The notes: generated from the letters alone by a model not told the origin. A stretch of DNA of 64,000 nt from JADJOM01 sp046327715 (GCA_046327715.1 JAXLXY010000001.1:1-64000); one strand, 5' to 3'; positions 22,519 through 31,993 are shown, numbered from the stretch's first letter. Made by a program: numbers and translations.

Positions 22519-23879
22519 CGGACCGGCGTCGCGATCTCCCGTCGGTGGACCGGCTGCTCCGGGACCCGGGGATCGCGGCCCTGCTGGAGCGGGCGCCGCG
22601 CAACGCCGTGGTGGCCGCCGCGCGGGCGGCCGTCGAGGCGGTGCGGGCCGGCCGCGGCGGCCCGCCGGCGGACTGGGCGGAAGAGGTCGCCGATCGCCTG
22701 GCGGAGCAGGCCCTGCCCTCCCTGCGCCCGCTGCTCAATGCCACCGGCGTGGTGCTTCACACGAACCTCGGACGCGCCCCGCTGGGCGCGGCGGCCCTCG
22801 CGGCGGTGGCCGCGGTCGCGGGCGGGTACAGTGCGCTCGAGTTTGACCTCGCCACGGGTGCCCGCGGCCACCGCGCAGACCACTGCCGCACCCTGCTGGC
22901 CGAGCTGACCGGGGCCGAGGAGGGGCTCGCCGTGAACAATGCGGCGGGGGCCCTGGTCCTGGCGCTGAACGCCGTGGCCGCCGGACAGCGGGTCCTGATC
23001 TCGCGGGGGGAGCTGATCGAGATCGGCGGATCGTTCCGGATCCCGGAGATCATGGAGCGGAGCGGCGCCATCCTGGCCGAGGTCGGCACCACCAACCGCA
23101 CCCACCTGGCCGACTATGCCCGGGCCCTCCCCGGCGCGGCGGCGATCCTCACGGTCCACCGCTCCAACTTCGAACAGCGCGGCTTCGTGGCCTCCCCCCA
23201 ACCCGCCGAGCTCGCCACGCTGGCCCGGGACGCCGGGGTGCCCTACCTGCACGATGTCGGAAGCGGGCTGCTCGCGGACCTGGCGCCGTGGGGGCTCGCC
23301 GGCGAACCCCGGGTGCCGGACGCGGTGGCCGACGGCGCCGACCTGGTGCTCTTCTCGGGGGACAAGCTGCTGGGCGGACCGCAGGCGGGATGCGTGGTGG
23401 GGCGACGGGCGCTGGTGGCACGCTGCCGGGACAACCCGCTGGCCCGTGCGGTGCGAGCCGACAAGATGACCCTCGCGGCCCTGGAGGCCACGCTCGCGCT
23501 CTATCGCGATCCGGCGGCCGCCCGGACAGGCATCCCGGTGCTCGCCATGCTGACGGCCTCGGCGGACGACCTCGCCGTCCGTGCCGGACGGCTGGCGGCG
23601 CGACTGCCCGCCGCCGTGGCCGCCCGCCTGGTGCCGGGGGCATCCGCGGTCGGGGGCGGCGCATTTCCCGGCGTCCTGCTTCCGACCACGCTCGTGTCCC
23701 TGGAGGCGGGTGGATTGCGCGCCAACGGGCTCGCCGTCCGGCTCCGGCTGGGTGATCCACCGGTCATCGCCCGGGTGGAGCACGACCGCGTGCTCCTCGA
23801 CCCGCGGACCCTGCGGCCGGAGGACGATGCCCTCGTGGCCACGGCGGTCAGCGCCGCGCTGGCCGACCCGGCAGGGTGA
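22515..23879 (+). CDS. selA: L-seryl-tRNA(Sec) selenium transferase
   Basis: The product is 454 residues, the usual size. A PLP enzyme of decameric type, it converts Ser-tRNA(Sec) to Sec-tRNA(Sec) with selenophosphate. Seen: the N-terminal ~PSVDRLLRDP segment, LNATGVVLHTNLGRAPL, NNAAGALVLALNAVA, SRGELIEIGGSFRIPEIM, GTTNRTHLADY, HDVGSGLL and the lysine motif FSGDKLLGGPQAG. It overlaps the preceding lipoprotein gene by ATGA. No selB, selD or tRNA-Sec is in the window, so whether the organism makes selenoproteins cannot be judged here. Confidence 0.96.
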   Translation: MTDRRRDLPSVDRLLRDPGIAALLERAPRNAVVAAARAAVEAVRAGRGGPPADWAEEVADRLAEQALPSLRPLLNATGVVLHTNLGRAPLGAAALAAVAAVAGGYSALEFDLATGARGHRADHCRTLLAELTGAEEGLAVNNAAGALVLALNAVAAGQRVLISRGELIEIGGSFRIPEIMERSGAILAEVGTTNRTHLADYARALPGAAAILTVHRSNFEQRGFVASPQPAELATLARDAGVPYLHDVGSGLLADLAPWGLAGEPRVPDAVADGADLVLFSGDKLLGGPQAGCVVGRRALVARCRDNPLARAVRADKMTLAALEATLALYRDPAAARTGIPVLAMLTASADDLAVRAGRLAARLPAAVAARLVPGASAVGGGAFPGVLLPTTLVSLEAGGLRANGLAVRLRLGDPPVIARVEHDRVLLDPRTLRPEDDALVATAVSAALADPAG

Positions 23880-23885
23880 AACGTT

Positions 23886-23923
23886 GGCGGGGCGGCCGGA
23901 GTGCTGTCCCCGACCGCCCCGCC
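23886..23923. terminator. Bidirectional hairpin between selA and the YfaP-like gene
   Basis: GGCGGGGCGG (23886-23895) is the perfect complement of CCGCCCCGCC (23914-23923) with an 18-base loop. The hairpin lies between two convergent genes, seven bases after the selA stop. No T-run is seen. Confidence 0.55.
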
Positions 23924-23942
23924 CGCCTGGAGGTGCGACGCC

Positions 23943-24812
23943 TCAGAAGGTGAGGACCGCCACGGTATCGTCCGGCATGCCGCTGGAGCTCCCCACGAAC
24001 GAGCCCGTGAAGACCTGCGGGCTGGCACCGCGCTTCTGCACGGTGACCACCCAGTCGGTCTGGGCCACGCCGCAATCGGACCAGTAGTCGAGGTAGATCG
24101 TGTAGTTGCCGTTGGGCGCCCCGCCCGTCGGCCAGTAGATGTTCTCGTTGCTGACGTACGCCTGGCTCCCGTCGGGCAGGGAGTTCTTGCTGCAGGCCGC
24201 ATTCGCGTCGAGGTCGAGGTTCCCGCCGCTCGCCACCGTCTTGTTGGCGAAATAGAGGTGCCCGCCCGCCGGGTCGATGACGTGGAGATCGACGTCGGCG
24301 GTGTCGGTCCACGCCACGCTCACCTGGATATCGCCGGTGCCGATCTGGAGGATCCGCATGAGCTGCCGGGCATACTGGAACACGCCCCCGGCGTCACCGG
24401 CCGCGTAGTTGAAGTAGAACTGCCCGGCGGTGGCCGAGGTCGAGAGCCCCACCAGCACGCCCTGCGTCGTCTGGCCCGCCGGGAGGGTGAGTTCGTAGTA
24501 GTCCGTGAGGCCTTCCACCGAGAAGATCACCCGGGTGAACTGGGTGGCCGAGGCGATGTTCTGGGGCGAGCTGCCGCCGTTGATCACGACGGCGATCCCG
24601 GAGACCTTGGTGGAATCGGTGGTGCTCGCCGTCGGGGGGGCCCCCCGGTGCAGCACGGCGTGAACCGTCCCGGTCTGGTCGGTCACGCCCGTCACGAAGT
24701 CCTCGATACTGAAGCCGGTGTTCGGCTTCATGCCCGCTTCGCAGGCGGTGAGGAGGGCGAGTGCCAGCCCGAGGCTGGCAGCCCGAAGGCGCACGGGAAT
24801 AGGGAGTGCCAT
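23943..24812 (-). CDS. Lipoprotein with C-terminal YfaP-like (DUF2135) domain
   Basis: The product is 289 residues from the ATG at 24812, with a GAGG site upstream (24822-24825). The signal peptide ends in ALLTAC, a lipobox. Residues ~150-280 carry WTDTADVDLHVIDPAGGHLYFANK, SGGNLDLDANAAC, ENIYWPTGGAPNGNYTIYLDYWSDC, the pattern of the YfaP/DUF2135 family, here with conserved cysteines that may form disulfides. No von Willebrand A domain precedes it. A cell-surface beta-sandwich protein of unknown role, convergent with selA. Confidence 0.78.
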   Translation of the reverse strand: MALPIPVRLRAASLGLALALLTACEAGMKPNTGFSIEDFVTGVTDQTGTVHAVLHRGAPPTASTTDSTKVSGIAVVINGGSSPQNIASATQFTRVIFSVEGLTDYYELTLPAGQTTQGVLVGLSTSATAGQFYFNYAAGDAGGVFQYARQLMRILQIGTGDIQVSVAWTDTADVDLHVIDPAGGHLYFANKTVASGGNLDLDANAACSKNSLPDGSQAYVSNENIYWPTGGAPNGNYTIYLDYWSDCGVAQTDWVVTVQKRGASPQVFTGSFVGSSSGMPDDTVAVLTF

Positions 24813-25045
24813 GGTCGAGAACCTCAAGCTCCAAGGATGAGAACTGCCGCTGCCCCGGCCACGGGGGCAATCACGGGGCCAGCCGACGGCCTGCGCCGGG
24901 CGCTCCCGCCGGTCAATTGTGCTAACTCCAATACCTGTAGGCGATTATCGGCAGGCAACGGACCGATCTGGAGCCGGAACCGGGGAAAGGTGCGGGCGGC
25001 GCGGCCCCTTCAATGCCCGCCGGTGGGCCGCTAAGTTCTTGCGCC
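24813..25045. other. Divergent intergenic region between the YfaP-like lipoprotein and purN
   Basis: No gene is seen in these 233 bases. The part around 24913-24960 (AATTGTGCTAACTCCAATAC...) is AT-rich for this genome and is the likeliest place for promoters in both directions. I see no convincing -35/-10 pair, purine-type riboswitch or terminator. The last 100 bases are GC-rich and hold no clear ribosome binding site for purN. Confidence 0.5.
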
Positions 25046-25651
25046 ATGCCAATGAAGCTTGCCGTCTGCGTTTCCGGCCGGGGCAGCAACCTTGTGGCCT
25101 TGCTGGAGGCGCTGGCCGGGCACCGGCAGGCGGCGGTGGCCCTGGTGCTGAGCAACCGCCCCGACGCCCCGGCGCTCGACCGGGCGCGGGAGCGGGGGAT
25201 CGCGGCCGAGAGCCTCGCGGATCACCGCGACGCCGCGGAGTGGCTCCGCCACCTGGCCGCCCATGACATCGACCTGATCGTGCTGGCGGGGTACCTCAAG
25301 CTGGTGCCGGCGGCCGTCACCGCGGCATACGCCGGACGGATCCTCAACATCCACCCTGCGCTCCTGCCGGCGTTCGGCGGCCCCGGGATGTACGGCCACC
25401 ACGTGCACGAGGCGGTGCTCGCGAGCGGGGTCCGCGAGTCCGGGGCCACCGTGCACCTGGTGGACGAGCAGTACGACCGGGGCCAGATCCTTGCCCGGGC
25501 GCGCGTGCCGGTCCGGCCGGACGACACCCCGGCCACGCTGGCGGCGCGCGTGCTGGAGGCGGAGCACCGGCTGCTCCCCGCGGTCGTCCTGGCCGCCGCC
25601 CGTGCCGGGCGACCCGTGCCCCTACCTGAACCTGAGCCGCAGTCCTCGTGA
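25046..25651 (+). CDS. purN: Phosphoribosylglycinamide formyltransferase
   Basis: The product is 201 residues (an ATG two codons later is possible). It formylates GAR with 10-formyl-THF in purine synthesis. Seen: VSGRGSNLVALLEAL at the phosphate-binding N-terminus, LAGYLKLVPAAV, and the catalytic block RILNIHPALLPAFGGPGMYGHHVHEAVL with the following SGATVHLVDEQYDRGQIL; the catalytic His and Asp are present. purH follows 10 bases later with a good Shine-Dalgarno, so they form a two-gene purine operon. Confidence 0.97.
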   Translation: MPMKLAVCVSGRGSNLVALLEALAGHRQAAVALVLSNRPDAPALDRARERGIAAESLADHRDAAEWLRHLAAHDIDLIVLAGYLKLVPAAVTAAYAGRILNIHPALLPAFGGPGMYGHHVHEAVLASGVRESGATVHLVDEQYDRGQILARARVPVRPDDTPATLAARVLEAEHRLLPAVVLAAARAGRPVPLPEPEPQSS

Positions 25652-25661
25652 GGAGTTGCCC

Positions 25662-27191
25662 GTGCCGCGCGCGCTGATCTCGGTAAGTGACAAGCGGGGA
25701 ATCGTCGCCTTTGCCCAGGGGCTGGTGGACCTCGGCTGGGAGATCCTTTCCACCGGCGGCACGTTCGCCGCGCTCCGGCAGGCCGGGGTGCCGGCCCTGC
25801 CGGTCGACTCGGTGACCGGGTTTCCGGAGATCCTCGACGGGCGGGTCAAGACACTGCACCCGGCGGTGCACGGCGGGCTGCTGGCCCGGCGCGACGTGCC
25901 GGAGCACATGGCCTCGCTGGCGGAGCACCGCATCACGCCGATCGACCTGCTCGCGGTCAACCTGTATCCCTTCCGCGAGACGGTGGCCAAGCCGCACGTC
26001 ACCTTCGAGGACGCGATCGAGAACATCGACATCGGCGGGCCGTCGATGCTCCGCTCGGCGGCCAAGAACCACGAATCGGTGATCGTGGTGGTCGACCCCA
26101 TGGACTACACCCTGGTGCTGGACCTGCTGCGCAAGGGCGGCGTGGACCACGCCTCGCGTCGCGGCTTTGCCGCCAAGGTGTTCAGCCACACCGCCGACTA
26201 CGACGGGGCGATCGCCCGCTACCTGACGCCCCACGAGGACGGCCTCCCGGGGCGGATCCAGTTCTCCTTCGAGCGGCTGCTGGACCTGCGCTACGGCGAG
26301 AACCCGAGCCAGCGCGCCGGCCTGTACGTGGACGAGGAGCCGCGCGGGCTGCGCGACCTCAAGCAGCGCCAGGGCAAGGAGCTGTCCTTCAACAACATCC
26401 TCGACCTCGACGCCGCCATGTGGACCGCCTCGCTGTGGTCCAACCGGCCGTCCTGCGCGATCATCAAGCACAACACCCCCTGCGGCCTCGCGGTGGCCGC
26501 GAGCGCCGCCGAGGCGTGGGGCAAGGCGCTGGCCTGCGACCCGCAATCGGCGTTCGGCGGCGTGGTCGCGTTCAACACCGTGGTCGACCGCAAGACGGCC
26601 GAGGGCCTGGTGGAGCTGTTCCTCGAGGTCATCGTGGCACCCTCGTTCCACGACGAGGCCCTCACGGTGCTCGCCACCAAGAAGAACCTCCGGGCGGTGG
26701 AGCTCCCGACGTTCCGCGGGGGCGCGGGGTTCGACTTCAAGCGGGTGCGGGGCGGCCTCCTGGTGCAGGACCGCTTCGTGCCGGACATGACCGAGGGAGA
26801 GTGGACCATCCCCACCAAGCGGAAGCCGACCGAGGCGGAATGGACCGACCTGCGGTTCGCGTGGGCCGCGGTGGCCTCGGTCAAGTCGAACGCCGTGCTC
26901 CTGGCCCGCGACGAGATGACCATCGGCATCGGCGCCGGCCAGATGAGCCGGGTGGACAGCTCCTTCCTGGCCGTGCACAAGGCACGGCAGCAGGGCCACG
27001 ACCCGAAGGGCAGCGTGCTGGCCTCCGACGCGTTCTTCCCGTTTGCCGATGGTGTGGAAGAGGCGGCGGCCGCCGGCGTCACCGCCATCATCCAGCCGGG
27101 CGGCTCGGTCCGCGATGCCGAGGTGATCGCCGCCGCCGACCGGCACGGCCTCGCCATGGTGATCACCGGCCGCCGGCAGTTCCGTCACTGA
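25662..27191 (+). CDS. purH: Bifunctional AICAR formyltransferase / IMP cyclohydrolase
   Basis: The product is 509 residues, full length, catalysing the last two steps to IMP. The N-terminal IMPCHase half shows ALISVSDKRGIVAFAQGL, LSTGGTF, VTGFPEILDGRVKTLHPAVHGGLL, NLYPFRETV and IENIDIGGPSMLR. The AICARFT half shows ERLLDLRYGENPSQRAGLY, FNNILDLDAAM, the catalytic lysine-histidine IIKHNTPCG and SAFGGVVAFN, then SDAFFPFADGVEEAAAAG. Start GTG at 25662 with AGGAG seven to eleven bases upstream. Confidence 0.99.
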   Translation: MPRALISVSDKRGIVAFAQGLVDLGWEILSTGGTFAALRQAGVPALPVDSVTGFPEILDGRVKTLHPAVHGGLLARRDVPEHMASLAEHRITPIDLLAVNLYPFRETVAKPHVTFEDAIENIDIGGPSMLRSAAKNHESVIVVVDPMDYTLVLDLLRKGGVDHASRRGFAAKVFSHTADYDGAIARYLTPHEDGLPGRIQFSFERLLDLRYGENPSQRAGLYVDEEPRGLRDLKQRQGKELSFNNILDLDAAMWTASLWSNRPSCAIIKHNTPCGLAVAASAAEAWGKALACDPQSAFGGVVAFNTVVDRKTAEGLVELFLEVIVAPSFHDEALTVLATKKNLRAVELPTFRGGAGFDFKRVRGGLLVQDRFVPDMTEGEWTIPTKRKPTEAEWTDLRFAWAAVASVKSNAVLLARDEMTIGIGAGQMSRVDSSFLAVHKARQQGHDPKGSVLASDAFFPFADGVEEAAAAGVTAIIQPGGSVRDAEVIAAADRHGLAMVITGRRQFRH

Positions 27192-27224
27192 TCGCCCCGC
27201 CGACGTCCCCTCAGCAGGCACGCC

Positions 27225-27244
27225 GGGCGGCCCCGTGGCCGCCC
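27225..27244 (+). terminator. Short GC hairpin after purH
   Basis: GGGCGGCC (27225-27232) pairs with GGCCGCCC (27237-27244) around a CCGT tetraloop. It lies 34 bases after the purH stop and before the next gene. No T-run follows, so termination would be weak. Confidence 0.35.
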
Positions 27245-27270
27245 GTCCCGGAACCCCGACCCCCGACCCG

Positions 27271-29535
27271 ATGACCCACGCTGCCACCGACCGTCGCGAC
27301 CCGCCGCCGTACCTCTGGGCCGCCTGCACCGGTCTTGCCGTCTTCCTGATCTACGTGGCGACGCTGGCGCCGACCACGGCCTTCTGGGACACCTCCGAGT
27401 ACATCGCCGCGGCGTACGTGCTCGGGATCCCGCATCCGCCGGGCAACCCGCTGTTCACCGTGCTCGCGCACGTGTGGGGCGCGCTGCCGCTCGCGGCGGC
27501 CTACGCCGTGCGGATCAACCTCTTTGCCGCCTTCACCAGCGCCGCCACGGCCGGGCTCCTCTTCCTGGTGGCCGACCGGTGGATGCGCAACGTGGTGCCG
27601 GTGCGCTGGGCCCGGCTCGCGGCCGCGTTCGCGGGGATCCTGGTGGGCGCGCTCACCTGGACGGTGTGGAACCAGTCCACGGTGAACGAGAAGGTCTACA
27701 CCGTCTCCATGCTCTCCACGGCGCTGGTCCTCTGGCTCGGCGTCCACTGGGCGGACGACAGCCCGGGGCAGCACCGCGACCGGTGGCTGGTGCTGATCGG
27801 GTACATCCTCACCCTTTCGTCGACCAACCACATGATGGGCGTCCTCGCCGCCCCGGCCGTGGCCATCTACGTGATCTTCACCGAGCCGGCCCTGCTGCTC
27901 AAGCCGTGGGCCCTGTGGCTGGGCACGCTGGTGGGACTGGCGGTGAGCGGCAAGTGGACGGCGCTGGTCGACGGCCCCACCGGCGACCGCGCCCTGGTGG
28001 CCGTGGTGCTGGTGGCGCTGCTGGCGTACACCGCCTGGCGCGACGCCGGCGAGTTCCGGCGCCCGCTCCTGTACCTCTCGATCCTGGCCGTGGTGGTGGG
28101 CATCTCGCTCAACTACGCCTTCCTCCCCATCCGCGCGGCGCAGTACCCGCCGATCAACGAGGGCGAGCCGACCACCTGGCGCGCCCTGCTCGACGTGCTC
28201 AACCGCGCCCAGTACGGCAAGCCGTCGGTGCTGTACCGGCAGGCCGACTTCGCCGCCCAGGTGGGCAACTACCTGCAGTACTTCGGATGGCAGTTCGCCC
28301 GGGACTGGGGCAACGTGGGCAGCCGGGCCGCGATGGCGCTCTTCACCCTGCTCGGCCTCACTGGCGCCGGCGCGCTGTGGCAGCGCGACCGGCGGGCCTT
28401 CTGGGCCAGCGCCACGCTCATCTTCACCGTGACGCTCGCGCTCATCTTCTACCTCAACTTCAAGTACGGCTTCTCCTACCCCACCCGGCCGGGGCTGGGC
28501 CAGGTGCTCCGCGAGGTGCGCGAGCGCGACTACTTCTTCGTGGTGTCGTTCGCGGTCTTCGGGCTCTGGGTGGCGGTGGGCTTCGGCGCCGTGATGCAGG
28601 GGCTCGCCGACGCCCTGCGGGGCCGCTCGGCCCCCCGGACCGCCTACCTGCTGGCGAGCCCCGTGCTGCTGCTGGCCCTGATCCCGGTGTTCGGCAACCG
28701 GGTCACCGCGAGCCGCGACCACGAGACGCTCGCCCGCGACTTTGCCCGCGACATGCTCGAGTCGGTCGAACCGTACGGTATCCTGGTGACGGCCGGGGAC
28801 AACGACACCTTCCCCCTCTGGTACGCCCAGGAGGTCGAGGGGATCCGCCCCGACGTGACCATCGCGAACCTCTCGCTGATGAACACCCGCTGGCACCTGC
28901 AGCAGCTGCGGCGGCGGCAGACCCCGACCTTCGATCCCGCGAAGGCCGCGGAGCTCTGGAAGTCGTGGAGCGGACCCAAGCCCGAGGACCCGGTGCTGCG
29001 GCTCTCCGAGCAGGAGCTCAACGAGATGCCGGAGGCGCAGCTGGTGCCGCACAACTCCGGGGTCAAGTTCGGGGACCTGCAGGTGGCCTTCGGGCGGGAC
29101 ACGCTGATCCTCTCCGACCTGATCACGGTCTTCCTGATCCGCGACAACATCGGCAAGCGGCCGATCTACTTCGCGTGGAGCGCGGGCGGGTTCCCCGACC
29201 AGACCCTCAACCTGACCCCGTACCTGAGCACCCAGGGGCTGCTGCGGCGGCTCAATGAGAAGCTGCTGGAGCCGGGCGGGAACATCGTCCTGAACCGGGG
29301 ACTGGGGTACCTCGACCTGGCCCGCTCGCGCGAGCTCATGTTCGGGACCTATACCTATGCCGCGGCGGCACGCGCCCGCCCCACCGGGTGGGTGGACCGG
29401 CCGTCCCAGTCGATCCTGTCGCTCTACAGCGTGATCTACGGGACCACCGGCAGCAGCTTCCGCGCCGCCGGGGACACCGCGACCGCGGCCCGCGCCGACT
29501 CCGTGGCCCGCGCGGTCGAGGCCAACCTGCGCTGA
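27271..29535 (+). CDS. TMEM260-like (DUF2723) multi-spanning membrane protein
   Basis: The product is 754 residues. About ten to twelve hydrophobic segments fill the first ~420 residues and a large soluble C-terminal domain follows. Family hallmarks: TLAPTTAFWDTSEYIAAAYVLGIPHPPGNPLF near the N-terminus (with the D-x-E of GT-C-type glycosyltransferases), WNQSTVNEKVYTVSML, SSTNHMMG, and AGDNDTFPLWYAQEVEG with RPDVTIANLSLMN. Such proteins are related to O-mannosyltransferases, so glycosylation of exported proteins using a lipid-linked sugar is likely. The start at 27271 was chosen over an upstream in-frame GTG. Confidence 0.86.
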   Translation: MTHAATDRRDPPPYLWAACTGLAVFLIYVATLAPTTAFWDTSEYIAAAYVLGIPHPPGNPLFTVLAHVWGALPLAAAYAVRINLFAAFTSAATAGLLFLVADRWMRNVVPVRWARLAAAFAGILVGALTWTVWNQSTVNEKVYTVSMLSTALVLWLGVHWADDSPGQHRDRWLVLIGYILTLSSTNHMMGVLAAPAVAIYVIFTEPALLLKPWALWLGTLVGLAVSGKWTALVDGPTGDRALVAVVLVALLAYTAWRDAGEFRRPLLYLSILAVVVGISLNYAFLPIRAAQYPPINEGEPTTWRALLDVLNRAQYGKPSVLYRQADFAAQVGNYLQYFGWQFARDWGNVGSRAAMALFTLLGLTGAGALWQRDRRAFWASATLIFTVTLALIFYLNFKYGFSYPTRPGLGQVLREVRERDYFFVVSFAVFGLWVAVGFGAVMQGLADALRGRSAPRTAYLLASPVLLLALIPVFGNRVTASRDHETLARDFARDMLESVEPYGILVTAGDNDTFPLWYAQEVEGIRPDVTIANLSLMNTRWHLQQLRRRQTPTFDPAKAAELWKSWSGPKPEDPVLRLSEQELNEMPEAQLVPHNSGVKFGDLQVAFGRDTLILSDLITVFLIRDNIGKRPIYFAWSAGGFPDQTLNLTPYLSTQGLLRRLNEKLLEPGGNIVLNRGLGYLDLARSRELMFGTYTYAAAARARPTGWVDRPSQSILSLYSVIYGTTGSSFRAAGDTATAARADSVARAVEANLR

Positions 29536-29542
29536 CGGCGGC

Positions 29543-31993
29543 TCAGCCGCCGACCCGGAGGCGACCCGCCGACAGCGTGGCGGGCGCCCGTACCTCGACG
29601 GCCACCGTGGCGCGACGTCCGCCCGCGGTGGCCGCGATGCGTACGGACCCGAACCGGTGCCCGGTCACCTGGCCGTCGGCGTTCACGCTGGCGATCATGG
29701 GATCGGAGGATTGCCACTCCACCGGCACGCCCACCAGGACCCCGCCCCGCGCGCTCTGGACCAGCGCCCGGAGCGCCCCCGTCTCGCCGCGCTGCAGGAC
29801 CAGGTTCGCCGGCTCGAGCCGCACCCCGGCCACGCTGACGGGGAGCACCCGGACATCGATCGCCGCCTGGCCGCCGCCGATGGTGGCGCTGATGCGGGTC
29901 GTGCCCGCCTTGAGGCCGCGCAGCAGGCCCAGCGGGCCGATCGTGGCCACGTCGGGATGACTCGAGTTCCAGGCCACGACCCGCCCCGGCAGGGTGGCCC
30001 CCAGGCGGTCCGCCGACTGCGACATCAACTGGAGCTCCTCCCCCACGCCGATCTGGGAAATGCGCGGCGCGATGTCCACCCGCGCCACGTCCACGCGGGT
30101 CACCTGGAACTGGACATCCGCGACGACCCCGCCCACGGACGCGCGGATCCGCGCTGACCCGGGCCCCGCCGCGGTCATCTCGCCCCGCGCATTGACGCGC
30201 AGGATGCTCGGGTCCGTGGTGCTCCAGTTGACCGAGGCCGCCGGCCGCGCCTCCTGCCCGGCCTCCTGGAGCATCGCGGTGAGCGGCACCACCTGGCCCA
30301 CCGTCAGGGCGCCCTCCCCCGGCAGGATGCTGAGCCGGCCGGTGGCTCGGCGCACCTCGACCTGCACGATGCTCGCCTGCTCCTCCACCCGCGCCTCGAT
30401 CCGCGCCACGCCCTCGGCGACGCCCTCGACCGCCCCGTCCGGGGTGACCTTCGCGACGGCCGGATCGAGCGACTGCCACCGGACCACCCGGCCGGGCAGC
30501 ACGGCGCCAGCCTGGTCGAGCGCCGTCGCCACGACCAGGCGGCGCTCGCCGACCTGCCAGGGCCCGGACGGGAAGTTGACCCGCACCTGCGCCACGGGGA
30601 CCCGGCCGACCCGGACCTGGACCGTGGCGCGCACGCCCTCCACCATGGCGGTGATGCCCGCCTCGCCCTCGCGGAGCGCCGTGACCACGCCGGAGGCGGT
30701 CACCGTGGCCACGTCCGCCGCGCTGCTGCCCCACTGGACCGCGGGTTCCCCGATCGGCAGGCCGGTGCGGTCGCGCGCGGTGACGCGGAGCTTGACCCCC
30801 GCCCCCGCCTGCAGCACGGCGCCGTTGGGCTCGATGGTGATGCTGTGTACCGGCGCGTCCTCCGCGGCCGCCACGGGCCGCGAGAGCCGGGTGGGCGCCG
30901 CGGGCGGCGCCACGGTGGTGTTGGGCCGTGGGACGGGGCTCACCGGCACGCTGGGCAACGGTACCACCATGCCCGAGGCCGGGGCGCCGGCGAGCGCCTG
31001 CATCGTGGCGCGCACCGCGGGGTCGGCCGCCCGCGGCAGCGCCTCGGCGGCCGCGATCGCCTCGCCCAGCGTGGGCCAGCGCTCGGCGGGATCCTTGGCC
31101 AGCATCTTGTCCACCACCGCGGCGAGCTCGATCGGGCAGTCGGCCCGGAGCGCCAGCAGCGGCGGCGGCGCATCCGACACGTGCGCCAGGAGCACCGGGA
31201 GGACCTCTACGTGATTGAACGGGGGCCGGCCGGCGATGAGCTCGAACGCCACGCATCCGAGGGCGTACTGGTCGGAGGCGGGTGTTACGGGCTTCCCGGT
31301 GCATTGTTCCGGGCTCATGTACGTCGGCGTGCCCACGGTGGACCCGGTCTGGGTCAGGCTCACCCCCTGGGCCACCTTCGCGATGCCGAAGTCGGCCACG
31401 ATGGCCGAGCCATCCTCGTCGAGCATGATGTTGGCGGGCTTGATGTCGCGATGGATCACGCCCTTGCGGTGGGCATGCTCCAGCGCGGAGCCTACCTGCG
31501 CCAGCACCGCCTGGACCACCGCCGGCGGGAGCGGGCCCGTCTCCGCCACCACCCGGTCCAGCGAGCGGCCGGCGATGTACTTCATGACGAAGAACCGGAG
31601 CTGTCCGGTGGTCCGCACCGCGTAGATCGGGATGATGTGGGGGTGACCCAGCTGGGCAGCGGTGCGGGCTTCGAGGAGGAACCGGTCGGCGACGCCGTCG
31701 CTCCCCTCCAGGCCGGGGATCATGACCTTGATCGCCACCCGGCGGCCCAGCGCGAGGTCCTCGGCCAGGTAGACGGCCGCCATGCCGCCGCGGCCCAGCT
31801 CCGATTCGATGCGGTACTCGCCGGCGGTGGCGGCCGCCAGCTGCTCCCGGAGCGCATCCACCGGAGGGCCGAACAACCCGGAGAGGGTCAGGTCGGTGGC
31901 CTGCACGGGCCCGCCGCAGTGCATGCAAAAGCGCGCCGCGCCGTCAGTTGCGGCGCCGCAGCGGGGACAGGCGATGGAGGTTCCGGTCGTCAC
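29543..31993 (-). CDS. Ser/Thr protein kinase with zinc ribbon and five Ig-like (Big_2) repeats
   Basis: The product is 816 residues. An N-terminal zinc ribbon has Cys9/12 and Cys23/26 (CPRCG...CMHCGG). The kinase domain spans ~60-310: glycine loop GRGGMAAVY, Lys89 in VAIKV, catalytic HRD (181-183) with KPANIM, and DFG (201-203). A Pro-rich linker leads to five repeats of ~80 residues (~382-805), each with the Big_2 pattern (L..G....L.A.......V.W.S.DP.VA.V...G.V.....G...I.A). No transmembrane segment is visible anywhere. It is divergent from tRNA-Ser(UGA). The kinase is probably active; substrates are unknown. Confidence 0.93.
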   Translation of the reverse strand: MTTGTSIACPRCGAATDGAARFCMHCGGPVQATDLTLSGLFGPPVDALREQLAAATAGEYRIESELGRGGMAAVYLAEDLALGRRVAIKVMIPGLEGSDGVADRFLLEARTAAQLGHPHIIPIYAVRTTGQLRFFVMKYIAGRSLDRVVAETGPLPPAVVQAVLAQVGSALEHAHRKGVIHRDIKPANIMLDEDGSAIVADFGIAKVAQGVSLTQTGSTVGTPTYMSPEQCTGKPVTPASDQYALGCVAFELIAGRPPFNHVEVLPVLLAHVSDAPPPLLALRADCPIELAAVVDKMLAKDPAERWPTLGEAIAAAEALPRAADPAVRATMQALAGAPASGMVVPLPSVPVSPVPRPNTTVAPPAAPTRLSRPVAAAEDAPVHSITIEPNGAVLQAGAGVKLRVTARDRTGLPIGEPAVQWGSSAADVATVTASGVVTALREGEAGITAMVEGVRATVQVRVGRVPVAQVRVNFPSGPWQVGERRLVVATALDQAGAVLPGRVVRWQSLDPAVAKVTPDGAVEGVAEGVARIEARVEEQASIVQVEVRRATGRLSILPGEGALTVGQVVPLTAMLQEAGQEARPAASVNWSTTDPSILRVNARGEMTAAGPGSARIRASVGGVVADVQFQVTRVDVARVDIAPRISQIGVGEELQLMSQSADRLGATLPGRVVAWNSSHPDVATIGPLGLLRGLKAGTTRISATIGGGQAAIDVRVLPVSVAGVRLEPANLVLQRGETGALRALVQSARGGVLVGVPVEWQSSDPMIASVNADGQVTGHRFGSVRIAATAGGRRATVAVEVRAPATLSAGRLRVGG

